From Promethearchaeota archaeon (GTDB taxonomy: Archaea > Asgardarchaeota > Lokiarchaeia > Sigynarchaeales > SOKP01): 10,493 bases of DNA. The stretch covers positions 1 to 10,493 of the forward strand of contig WJIN01000311.1 in NCBI GenBank assembly GCA_014730295.1, read 5' to 3'. Position 1 is the first letter of the stretch; each line of letters begins with the position of its first letter. Below are positions 1 through 6,274 of the stretch, piece after piece. Under the pieces are notes generated by a model. The model was not told the origin of the DNA. It saw only the letters and a program-made list of their open reading frames with translations, and made no database searches. Made by a program: the position numbers and the translations under genes.

Positions 1-525
1 GTTTTTCTCTCCATAGATAGCATTAAGCATATTCTGGGTAACTAATCTACTTACCTTAAAACACACATCTTTTACCAACGGTTCCTCCGATTGTCTCCAT
101 ATATATGCATTTTCTGGATTTAATCCTAACGCTAGAATATCAGCCATATTATCAACGGCAAATTCTTCTGCCCTATCAAAAGGAATTCCATTATCCTCCC
201 AACTTTCGATATCAGCAATACCATAATATGCTTTTGCTCCCATTTTCTGAAACTCCACAATCTCTAAGGCAGTGGTCATTGTTCCCAAATGGAATGGACC
301 CGATGGTTTAATTCCGCTCATTACTGCCCATGGTTTATCTTCCTCGATAGCTTTATAGATGACTCCCAGATCTCGATGACCAAATATTACTTTTCTTCGT
401 ATGAACTTATTATCTTTAAAGCGTTCTCTGGTTAGATCTTTGATTGTTTCAATCCCAAACTCTTCTATTAACCGCAGATAATCTTCCTCTAAAATATTAC
501 TAGAACTCCATGGATCGATTTTCAT
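1..525 (-). CDS. trpS: Tryptophan--tRNA ligase, archaeal type (N-terminal part, runs off the left edge)
   Basis: This cytoplasmic enzyme charges tRNA-Trp with tryptophan using ATP. The visible 175 residues start MKIDPWSSSNILEEDY and contain FIRRKVIFGHRDLG (about 41-54), the N-terminal signature of archaeal/eukaryotic-type TrpRS. The class I ATP-binding HIGH-equivalent follows as PSGPFHLGT (74-82), then the Rossmann-fold segment AKAYYGIADIESWEDNG (97-113). The last position of the HIGH motif is Thr instead of His, a mild departure. The gene is cut by the window edge, so the KMSKS loop and anticodon-binding domain are not seen. The ATG at 525 is preceded by the purine-rich GAGGAAA. It is a housekeeping gene and marks the left flank of the accessory region. 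The family call is firm. Confidence 0.95.
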   Translation of the reverse strand, partial: MKIDPWSSSNILEEDYLRLIEEFGIETIKDLTRERFKDNKFIRRKVIFGHRDLGVIYKAIEEDKPWAVMSGIKPSGPFHLGTMTTALEIVEFQKMGAKAYYGIADIESWEDNGIPFDRAEEFAVDNMADILALGLNPENAYIWRQSEEPLVKDVCFKVSRLVTQNMLNAIYGEKN

Positions 526-530
526 AGCAT

Positions 531-570
531 TTTCCTCTAAAATTCTGAACTATTATTTAATATAGTAAAC
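531..570 (-). promoter_or_regulatory. Candidate trpS promoter and ribosome binding site
   Basis: Reading leftward on the minus strand, an AT-rich TATA-like element (ACTATATTAAATAA, about 555-568) is followed by GAGGAAA (about 532-538), six bases before the ATG of trpS. The spacing would give a very short leader. The Shine-Dalgarno-like element is the better supported part; the TATA call is weak in such AT-rich DNA. Confidence 0.35.
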
Positions 571-755
571 TTCTCAAATGAAAAAAATATTTAGAATGTA
601 AAAAATTTTGATAATTATGAAGAAATATAGTGATAAGGACATTGACAACTTTATTAGTATTTTAGATTTTTCGAAGATTTCTCTCTCTCTTTATTTCTTA
701 TAGATTATTTTAGATTTCTTTATTTTTTTATAAATTATATATTTGAAAATTGTTT

Positions 756-966
756 TGGAGGTGAATTTTGGGTAGTAGCAAAAAAAAGTACAGTAACCAG
801 CAATAAAAGGGGAGACTGAATTGAAATTAAGCAAATTAAGCATAGAAGCCCAGACGGTGGTACTGAAATGCTCAGCTTGGGATATTATATTTTGGAAAAA
901 ATCTATTTTTACGTTGCCTTGAGATATTTAGAGAATGATGGAGAAATTAATATCGATGGAACTTAA
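756..966 (+). pseudogene. Possible decayed ORF in the trpS-PIN gap
   Basis: The 540-base gap 526-1066 has no intact gene. Inside it a strong Shine-Dalgarno-like TGGAGGTGA (756-764) precedes a TTG at 768, but that frame stops after 12 residues. The adjacent frame reads on as a protein-like stretch: IEIKQIKHRSPDGGTEMLSL, then GYYILEKIYFYVALRYLEND, ending at TAA 964-966, with an in-frame TGA at 817-819. The longest piece with an ATG (868-966) is 32 residues. This looks like a frameshifted remnant, perhaps of a transposase or a partner of the following PIN gene, but I recognise no family. The rest of 526-755 is AT-rich with nothing visible. Confidence 0.25.
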
Positions 967-1066
967 AAGAAAAACAAGATCAACATAAATATAGAAATAC
1001 TTGATTTCGGACTTAGAGTGAAGAATTATTTTGATAGAAAGATAGAAATTATCATATAGGTAGAAA

Positions 1067-1558
1067 ATGAAATACGAGAAAGTGAGATTAAAAATGCCAT
1101 TCCATCAATGGGTCCTAGATACTAATGTGTTTTACACATACTGCTGCAATTCTAACTATATAGAATACGAGAATGATTGCGTATCCTTATTACATAACCT
1201 ATTAAGCTTTTGCGAAAATCATATTTGCTGGAACGAAGATATTAAAGAGGAATATGATAGAGTTTTTAAGAGATTAGAATCGACTGATATAGGTCGTAGA
1301 TTTTTAAATTGGTGGAATCAAATGCACGATCATGGAAAGATAGATATGATTCAACCATACACGCCTTTAAAAACAAATATACATAGAAAAGATGAAAAAT
1401 TCTATCAAACCTCTGCAAATACAAATGATAAAATCTTTGTTACTTGTGAGGAAAAGCATTTATCACAAAAAAAAACAGTATATGAGGAACATAAAATATC
1501 TGTTCTCAATATTAGTGAAGCTCTTGAAGAAGTAGTAAATAATCGTGCGAATCGATAA
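1067..1558 (+). CDS. PIN-domain protein, VapC-like ribonuclease candidate
   Basis: A single PIN domain of 163 residues, somewhat longer than a typical VapC toxin. PIN proteins are Mg-dependent RNases that use a cluster of acidic residues. The first acid is D18 in WVLDTNVF (15-22), the second E61/E62 in the helix DIKEEYDRVFKRL (58-70), and the third D109 in RKDEKFYQTS. The final strand carries NDKIFVTCEEKHL (120-132), with D121 and E128/E129 where many members have Asp. The ending HKISVLNISEAL matches the usual final PIN strand and helix. M10 (MPFHQWVLDTN) is an alternative start; the ATG at 1067 is preceded by a weak AGGTAG. No intact antitoxin-like ORF adjoins it; the broken ORF just upstream could be its relic, which is inference. 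Nuclease activity is likely but not proven. Confidence 0.85.
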   Translation: MKYEKVRLKMPFHQWVLDTNVFYTYCCNSNYIEYENDCVSLLHNLLSFCENHICWNEDIKEEYDRVFKRLESTDIGRRFLNWWNQMHDHGKIDMIQPYTPLKTNIHRKDEKFYQTSANTNDKIFVTCEEKHLSQKKTVYEEHKISVLNISEALEEVVNNRANR

Positions 1559-1601
1559 ATTATAAAATTTTCGATAAGATAATTTAGGGAAATCTAATAT
1601 C

Positions 1602-1617
1602 ACTTTTTTATTTCATT
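1602..1617 (+). terminator. T-rich archaeal-type terminator after the PIN gene
   Basis: A pyrimidine-rich run with six consecutive T (CTTTTTTATTTCATTT) lies about 45 bases past the PIN stop codon. Archaeal RNA polymerase terminates at such T-rich tracts without needing a hairpin. Moderate support only, because the whole region is AT-rich. Confidence 0.35.
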
Positions 1618-1729
1618 TCATGCAACGAAGATTAGTTTTCTACCCAGATCACCGCAATTTGAGAAAGCGTCAGTTGATAACACGATACAATTGGTAATTT
1701 CGCATAATTAGATTGAAAATTTTATTAAA

Positions 1730-2344
1730 TTAAGTCGAGAAAATATTGATATATTCCATTAATGAGTCAATAACTTTATCTGCTGCTTTAACTAACTTCC
1801 TATTTACATATAGATTGGGATTTTTCTCACCGTGAAATAGCCGACATCTTATTTTATATGCTACAATAATAATACTCTTGGTTTTATGTCCAACCGGGGC
1901 AGAACTATTTAAAACTTTAAGATTTTCTTCAATATGTTTATCTTCTCTCTTCTTAATATAATTTAAAAAAACATCTTTTAAGTCTTTAGAATACACCCTT
2001 GAAGCAATATTTCCATTACTTAAGATAAATGTATTACAAAAGAAATTAATTTTGTCAAGATCTCCAGTACTATCCGCTTTTTCTTGTCCGTTAGGTCCTT
2101 GACTAAATGCGTATATTGCAGAATAAAGACCATTAAACGAGATCCATCTAAAGATGAATCTTTTAAATACATCTATAGTTTCCTTTTTTGCATATTCACT
2201 CCATTGAATAATTCTCTCAATTGTTTTATTTTCGTTTCTAAGTTGATTAATGTAAGTTGATAATAAGTCCAAAACTTTTCTTTTCTTCTCCTGATTTTCT
2301 TTTACTTTTCTATAACTTTTGATATTATACCAAGGTTTTATCAC
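1730..2344 (-). CDS. HEPN-like protein with R-x4-H motif (204 aa)
   Basis: A mostly helical protein resembling HEPN-fold proteins, which are often RNases in toxin-antitoxin, abortive infection and CRISPR-linked systems. The first helices include the stretch FKRFIFRWISFNGLY (60-74), typical of HEPN proteins annotated as Apea- or MAE-type. The C-terminal helices carry VAYKIRCRLFHGEKNP (161-176), where R166 and H171 make the R-x4-H active-site signature, followed by the helix LVKAADKVIDSLMEYI. The start is GTG (2344-2342); an in-frame TAA two codons upstream excludes a longer N-terminus. It lies 232 bases downstream of the larger HEPN gene on the same strand, too far for tight coupling and with its own promoter-like sequence. 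No nucleotidyltransferase (MNT) partner is present. The fold call is good; the biological target is unknown. Confidence 0.85.
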   Translation of the reverse strand: MIKPWYNIKSYRKVKENQEKKRKVLDLLSTYINQLRNENKTIERIIQWSEYAKKETIDVFKRFIFRWISFNGLYSAIYAFSQGPNGQEKADSTGDLDKINFFCNTFILSNGNIASRVYSKDLKDVFLNYIKKREDKHIEENLKVLNSSAPVGHKTKSIIIVAYKIRCRLFHGEKNPNLYVNRKLVKAADKVIDSLMEYINIFST

Positions 2345-2361
2345 TATTTAGATTATTTTAT

Positions 2362-2376
2362 AATATAATATTAAAG
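2362..2376 (-). promoter_or_regulatory. TATA-like box for the 204-aa HEPN gene
   Basis: On the minus strand the stretch CTTTAATATTATATT is centred about 26 bases before the GTG start, the spacing expected of a leaderless archaeal transcript. No Shine-Dalgarno motif precedes the start, which fits a leaderless message. Confidence 0.4.
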
Positions 2377-2473
2377 AATCACTTTTTACTTTATTTTTAT
2401 AGGAATAATAGAATGTTTATTTCATTTTGAAAACGACAGAAAGTATTGCATCGATTCAATGAACTAGGGAGGT

Positions 2474-2495
2474 GTGATAGAAAATCTGTTATCGC
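2474..2495 (-). repeat. Upstream element copy A (imperfect inverted repeat)
   Basis: A 22-base segment beginning GTGATAG and ending TTATCGC on the plus strand. Its ends are imperfectly complementary. It lies 130 bases upstream of the 204-aa HEPN start and matches 16 of 22 positions in a second copy at 3926-3947. The right flanks also resemble each other (CTTT run, then TTAAG and AAAATA.GAT). It may be a regulator site or the relic of a duplication. Confidence 0.35.
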
Positions 2496-2576
2496 TTTCT
2501 TAATTATTTTTAAGGGAAAATAGATTACTTTGAATTTATTTTCGAGTTAGGACCAATTCATTAATCAATATCTCCT

Positions 2577-3785
2577 CTATCCCTTTAATTTATCAAGAAA
2601 GTTATTTATTTCTTGTCTTATTCGATTTTTATCCTTAAATTCATTATCTAATAGAGTTCTTAATTCAGTCACTAATTCAGAGTAATCTTTTCCTTCTTTT
2701 ATAAGAAAATAATTAACAATATATGCTTTAAGAAATCCTAAAAATACATTTGAAAAGGCTTTTAAAATCTTGAATTTGTCAATAATTTCAGAAAATGTAT
2801 AAATTTGTGTTTTACTTGAAGTTTCTTGACCTTCCTTATTAAACCTTCGGAAAGTAAATTTTATTTCTATCTGATTCTGGATTCTATCAATCTTATCTAC
2901 AATAAAATCCCTATGAGATATAGAATTCCTTAAATCTAAATAGTTTCCCAAATAAATTCTATCTAATTTTAAAGATCTAGCAAAAAAGCCTAAACTATTA
3001 TGAAAGGAAATAAATTTTTCGTTATCAATAATTTTTTCTAAATTCATAATTGCAGCTAATATTAATTTAAAGTAAGATTCGATTAAGGTGTTGAATCTTC
3101 TTATAAATTCTGAAATAATGTCTTTAATTTCATTATCCTGAAGATTTAATAATTTCTCTATTTTGTTGTAAATAAATTCCAGAAATTCTATGATTGTTAT
3201 TTTTTCATTATCATGAGATTCAATCCCTAACTTATTATAGGAAGAAAACCTCAATAAATCCAATAATTTTTCTTCGTATGCGATAGATTTCTGGAGTTCA
3301 AAAAATAACTTCACAATAGCCCTTCCATTTTTTATAAGAGCCCTATCAAATGCTTTTTTAAACCTAGCTCTGATCTGCTCTTCAAAAGGATCTCCACGAG
3401 GTATTGAAATTGTTTCATAGGAGATTTGAAAGGAAGGTATGAATACTGTTTGAACAAAAAATTCAATAACACCCTTAAAAGCATCAAATTTCTCGGGATT
3501 ATTTAATAATTCACTTAAATATAGTGGTAGAGAAAGCAAAAAAAAGTCTTTTATAGTTATATGTTCTAATTTTGAAGGTTCCATTTCAAGTTCTATACCT
3601 TCTCCCATTTTTAAAATATTATATATAAATTTTAAGAAATGCTTCAAGCAATTAGCTATAGGGATGATTTTTTCCTTTCTCTTAAGGAATTGATTAAAAT
3701 TGAAATGGTATCCCGTAATTTTTGAAGTCTTTTTCAAAAGATCTATTATTCCATAAATCTCTTGAGGTAATTTATCTTCTATCAT
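2577..3785 (-). CDS. HEPN-like protein with R-x4-H motif, large helical (402 aa)
   Basis: A long, almost wholly helical protein. Around residues 230-300 it has a HEPN-like helix bundle with YLGNYLDLRNSISHRDF (278-294), in which R286, N287 and H291 form the RN-x3-H (R-x4-H) signature of HEPN RNases. The first ~230 residues are rich in Leu, Ile, Lys and Phe and match no family I can name; they may be a second helical domain that senses or binds a partner. The C-terminal ~100 residues have a charged strand-like part (IQNQIEIKFTFRRFN, 302-316) and further helices. The ATG at 3785 has a TATA-like box at the leaderless distance and no Shine-Dalgarno. It precedes the 204-aa HEPN gene on the same strand. 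HEPN assignment is likely; function in defence is inference. Confidence 0.8.
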   Translation of the reverse strand: MIEDKLPQEIYGIIDLLKKTSKITGYHFNFNQFLKRKEKIIPIANCLKHFLKFIYNILKMGEGIELEMEPSKLEHITIKDFFLLSLPLYLSELLNNPEKFDAFKGVIEFFVQTVFIPSFQISYETISIPRGDPFEEQIRARFKKAFDRALIKNGRAIVKLFFELQKSIAYEEKLLDLLRFSSYNKLGIESHDNEKITIIEFLEFIYNKIEKLLNLQDNEIKDIISEFIRRFNTLIESYFKLILAAIMNLEKIIDNEKFISFHNSLGFFARSLKLDRIYLGNYLDLRNSISHRDFIVDKIDRIQNQIEIKFTFRRFNKEGQETSSKTQIYTFSEIIDKFKILKAFSNVFLGFLKAYIVNYFLIKEGKDYSELVTELRTLLDNEFKDKNRIRQEINNFLDKLKG

Positions 3786-3805
3786 GAAATCAACAATTCT
3801 AAGAT

Positions 3806-3816
3806 TTATATTATAA
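3806..3816 (-). promoter_or_regulatory. TATA box for the 402-aa HEPN gene
   Basis: On the minus strand TTATAATATAA is centred about 27 bases before the ATG at 3785. This is a good archaeal TATA match at the exact distance for a leaderless transcript, and there is no Shine-Dalgarno motif at this start. Confidence 0.5.
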
Positions 3817-3925
3817 TTCTAATTTTTCTCAATTTTGTCTTATTATATATTTTTTTATTATTTTTAGAAATATAATTCTTATCGTTTAGACCCCAATTTT
3901 AGTCATAAAGAAATAATAGGAAAAT

Positions 3926-3947
3926 GCGATGCAGAACCTCTTATCGC
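3926..3947 (-). repeat. Upstream element copy B (imperfect inverted repeat)
   Basis: A 22-base segment beginning GCGATGC and ending TTATCGC; GCGAT and ATCGC are inverted. It lies 141 bases upstream of the 402-aa HEPN start, the same arrangement as copy A before the 204-aa HEPN gene. Since it sits between divergent genes, it could serve either side. The rest of 3786-4071 is AT-rich with no gene visible. Confidence 0.35.
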
Positions 3948-4071
3948 TTTTTAAGTGGAGGTAAAATACGATCTAACAATGATTATCGCCGCATAGGATG
4001 AATTAGGGAATTAATTTACGATACTTTAAATACACATATAATTAAAAAGTAAAGTAAACCGAGTCTCGATA

Positions 4072-4239
4072 ATGAGTAAGCAACAAACTCGGTACCTTAT
4101 TATTTGCGAATACGATGAGTATGTCCGGGTATATTCATTTTTAAAAAATACAGAATTGATTGGGGGAGAAAACTTAGAACAGACCCCTAACTTGAAAAAA
4201 GAGCTCAAAAAAACCACGAAAACATTATGGGAAAAATAA
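4072..4239 (+). CDS. Small hypothetical protein (55 aa)
   Basis: An ATG-initiated ORF that begins MSKQQTRYLIICEYDEYVRV and ends LKKTTKTLWEK. It has strand-like residues at 7-24 and a Lys-rich helical tail (41-55), a composition that looks coded rather than random. There is no clear Shine-Dalgarno. A 7-base inverted repeat (ACCGAGT at 4058-4064 and ACTCGGT at 4087-4093) encloses its start codon and could fold in the mRNA. The minus-strand ORF across the same bases is Cys/Phe-rich and runs into the next gene, so the plus strand is favoured. It precedes the propeller gene by 87 bases with a T-run between, so it is probably transcribed separately. Function unknown. Confidence 0.45.
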   Translation: MSKQQTRYLIICEYDEYVRVYSFLKNTELIGGENLEQTPNLKKELKKTTKTLWEK

Positions 4240-4274
4240 TCGTTTAGAGTTATTCTTAAAAAAACAATACTGTG

Positions 4275-4282
4275 TTTTTTTT
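4275..4282 (+). terminator. Poly-T tract between the 55-aa ORF and the propeller gene
   Basis: Eight consecutive T lie 36 bases after the small ORF stop, the form of a simple archaeal terminator. It could also just be low-complexity sequence. Confidence 0.35.
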
Positions 4283-4326
4283 GTAATCCGAAAAGATTAA
4301 TTATTAATCGTATATAGATTATTTTG

Positions 4327-5274
4327 ATGAATACACACACAATTGATGATTTACAAATACTCAATCCTATTCCAATAGAAAAAATTCGGAAAGACAAAAT
4401 AGCGTGGATTTGGGTATCAAAACGACATCATAACTTGTTTTTTTCTTGGGAAAATAAAGAATTAGGAATATATAACTATCAAAAGGATCTGTGGCAAGTA
4501 TTAGATTTACGAGAATTTTTAAGGGAATCTATCTGTGTCGAAGCTTTAACTACGACTGAAAATTACTTGTGTTTAGCAGGGTTTGGGGCTGATTTTGTCC
4601 TTTATCGTTTACCAGATTTAACATTCAAGAGTCAAATTCCCTTTGAAAATAGTGGATATGGTGCTAGTTCATTTAAAGATACTGTGTTTATTAATGGGGA
4701 AATTGGAATCTTACAAATAGATTTGGATAAAGAGGTTAAAGTTGGTGAATTTAACATTTCAACTATTTTTAAAGATAACAATTTTCTTCTTGATTCTGTT
4801 TCAACAAATAATAAAGTTATAACAGGACGATTTACATACACAGGATCAAGTAAAGATCATAATGCAAAGAAGATTCCTGAACTTTCATACATTACTTGGA
4901 ATCTTTCTAATTTTAAACTTGTATCGATAATCCCTACGATTTTTGATGATTATACTGATCCTTATCTTACGGATGGTGGGTATTTAATTGATAATGATCA
5001 AATTTGGGATATCAAGAATGCGGAAAGGATTCATACTATCTTTCATTCTGAATACGGATACATAATATATCTTCACGAGGGAAATATGTTAGTATCTGAT
5101 GAGCTCCAACCTAGCCAATTATTTCTCTATCATTTTAATAGTAGAGATGCTAAACAGAGAATCATAATAAAAGATTCTAGAATACACAATTTTAAAAATT
5201 GGGGAGACTTTCTTTTGATTGAGAAAAATAAGAGATACTACTTAGTAGACAAGAAAGAATTTTTAGTTCTTTAA
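4327..5274 (+). CDS. Probable beta-propeller (WD40/PQQ-like) protein of unknown function
   Basis: A 315-residue protein made of repeated short beta-strand units of about 40-45 residues, as in a propeller. Examples are IAWIWVSKRHHNLFFSWEN followed by KELGIYNYQKDLWQVLDL; YLCLAGFGADFVLYRLPDL; DTVFINGEIGILQIDL; and PELSYITWNLSNFKLVSII. The motif of a hydrophobic strand, turn, then 'xhxhaxh-D/N-L' recurs. There is no signal peptide or membrane segment, so it is probably cytosolic. ATG at 4327 is preferred over the adjoining TTG at 4324. No clear Shine-Dalgarno; a leaderless start is possible, but the TATA match is poor. Propeller proteins usually act as protein-binding platforms. Any link to the nearby HEPN proteins is inference. 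Individual repeat units are degenerate, so the fold call is moderate while the gene itself is secure. Confidence 0.7.
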   Translation: MNTHTIDDLQILNPIPIEKIRKDKIAWIWVSKRHHNLFFSWENKELGIYNYQKDLWQVLDLREFLRESICVEALTTTENYLCLAGFGADFVLYRLPDLTFKSQIPFENSGYGASSFKDTVFINGEIGILQIDLDKEVKVGEFNISTIFKDNNFLLDSVSTNNKVITGRFTYTGSSKDHNAKKIPELSYITWNLSNFKLVSIIPTIFDDYTDPYLTDGGYLIDNDQIWDIKNAERIHTIFHSEYGYIIYLHEGNMLVSDELQPSQLFLYHFNSRDAKQRIIIKDSRIHNFKNWGDFLLIEKNKRYYLVDKKEFLVL

Positions 5275-5452
5275 TTTTTAATTTATTTAAATATAATGGA
5301 GTTCATTAATTAGAGAGAGAGTAGAATTTGAAAATAAGACAAGAATAATCGTTCTGATCAGGTAATTTTTATTGTCCCATACTCATCACTTTTTTTCTTT
5401 AAATAGAAACATCATATTTTCATGTAACACCACTTCTAATGTGAAAATAGAA

Positions 5453-5569
5453 ATGAATAAAAATATAGATACGACTTCCCTCGCCATAGGTATTTTGGGA
5501 GGGTTCAGCACAATCTGCGGAATTATTTTTTTAATTATGGGAATTCCCTTTACTCCGTTTTTTCTATAA
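5453..5569 (+). CDS. Possible tiny single-pass membrane protein (38 aa)
   Basis: From the ATG at 5453 the product is MNKNIDTTSLAIGILGGFST and then a hydrophobic run (ICGIIFLIMGIPFTPFFL): a short polar N-terminus plus one membrane helix (about residues 9-33). An in-frame GTG at 5441 or TTG at 5372 would lengthen it, but the added part is His/Asn-rich and does not look coded. No Shine-Dalgarno or convincing TATA box is seen. It stands alone between the propeller gene and a broken gene. It could be a real small protein, a toxin-like peptide or chance. Confidence 0.35.
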   Translation: MNKNIDTTSLAIGILGGFSTICGIIFLIMGIPFTPFFL

Positions 5570-5764
5570 CCGAATAATAGGAAATCTCAACCCTTTCCTT
5601 TTTTTTAGATGTTTTTTCTTTAAAAATGCTTATAGAATCCAAACATCATATAAAATTGTATTCAAGGAAAAAAAGTATGTAATGAAGTAATGAGTCAAAA
5701 TAAAATTAGAGAATGAGCTTTTTTATTGTTATTCTCTTTTAACTTCTTTTTAATTATTCCAATG

Positions 5765-6123
5765 TTATCTTTTTGTAATAATAGAATCCATTGTTCTTTC
5801 CACTAGTTTTCCGAGTTTTTTAGGTGTTCTGCTTTTTCCTCTACAATCTGTTTCCAAATTTTTTTTATAAATTAATGGATATATTTTTGTATAATAAGGG
5901 ATCGTTAATCCTTTGTCAGGTTTATTATCACATCATTCACATTTCGATTCAACTGCATTCAAACGTTCTAATCGGTTAAGGCTCCATTCGATACTTTTTC
6001 TTATTATTTGATGAGGAAATTTTCCCTTTTCATAGAATTAGGGGGTGCAAGAACGACAAAGGGGAAAAATTTAATCCGTTCTCTCGATTTACATTTCACA
6101 CAAAAGGATTCATTACTTTGCAT
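5765..6123 (-). pseudogene. Broken gene for a Cys-rich, probably zinc-binding protein
   Basis: An ATG at 6123 with a well-placed AGGTGG opens MQSNESFCVKCKSRERIK, with a C-x2-C pair, and this frame stops at 6004 after 39 codons. From about 6070 a different frame continues the protein-like text: FPLCRSCTP (a second C-x2-C), then after a TAA at 6040-6038 the piece FYEKGKFPHQIIRKSIEWSL and NRLERLNAVESKCE. It runs into a single TGA (5935-5933) inside C-E-stop-C, and goes on as CDNKPDKGLTIPYYTKIYPL, ending KKLGKLVERTMDSIITKR at TAA 5765. About 120 residues can be pieced together. One indel near the T/C runs at 6060-6070 and two stops break it. I do not recognise the family; paired cysteines suggest zinc binding and perhaps nucleic acid binding. 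Sequencing or assembly error at homopolymers is an alternative to decay. The rest of 5570-6274 shows no other gene. Confidence 0.5.
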
Positions 6124-6128
6124 TGATA

Positions 6129-6134
6129 CCACCT
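6129..6134 (-). promoter_or_regulatory. Shine-Dalgarno of the broken Cys-rich gene
   Basis: AGGTGG on the minus strand, five bases before the ATG at 6123. It is one of the best ribosome binding sites in the window and supports the view that the broken ORF was once translated. Confidence 0.5.
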
Positions 6135-6218
6135 AATTTTGAGATTTAAATTTGAAAGTTTAACATAAAACTATTATTGCAAAATTTAAGAACTATAAAA
6201 CCTAATTATTAAATTGAA

Positions 6219-6229
6219 TTTATAAAAAA
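6219..6229 (+). promoter_or_regulatory. Candidate TATA box for the 364-aa HEPN gene
   Basis: TTTATAAAAAA lies about 50 bases before the ATG at 6275, which would give a leader of roughly 25 bases. The sequence is a good TATA match but the surrounding DNA is AT-rich. Confidence 0.35.
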
Positions 6230-6274
6230 GGAATTTGCGAAATTAGAAAATTAAGATACTTAAAGATAAACCTG

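Noticed and set aside
105..311. Plus-strand ORF inside trpS
   Set aside because: Antisense shadow of a clearly recognised gene.
4026..4397. Minus-strand 123-residue ORF
   Set aside because: It overlaps the 55-aa ORF and the start of the propeller gene, is rich in Phe, Cys, Ile and Ser as antisense frames of AT-rich genes are, and has no start signal.
4632..4841. Minus-strand ORF inside the propeller gene
   Set aside because: Antisense shadow with no independent signal.
5933..5935. Reading the UGA in C-E-UGA-C as selenocysteine
   Set aside because: The same gene has another frame break and a further stop, no SECIS-like hairpin was evident, and UGA is one base from UGG, so decay or error is simpler.
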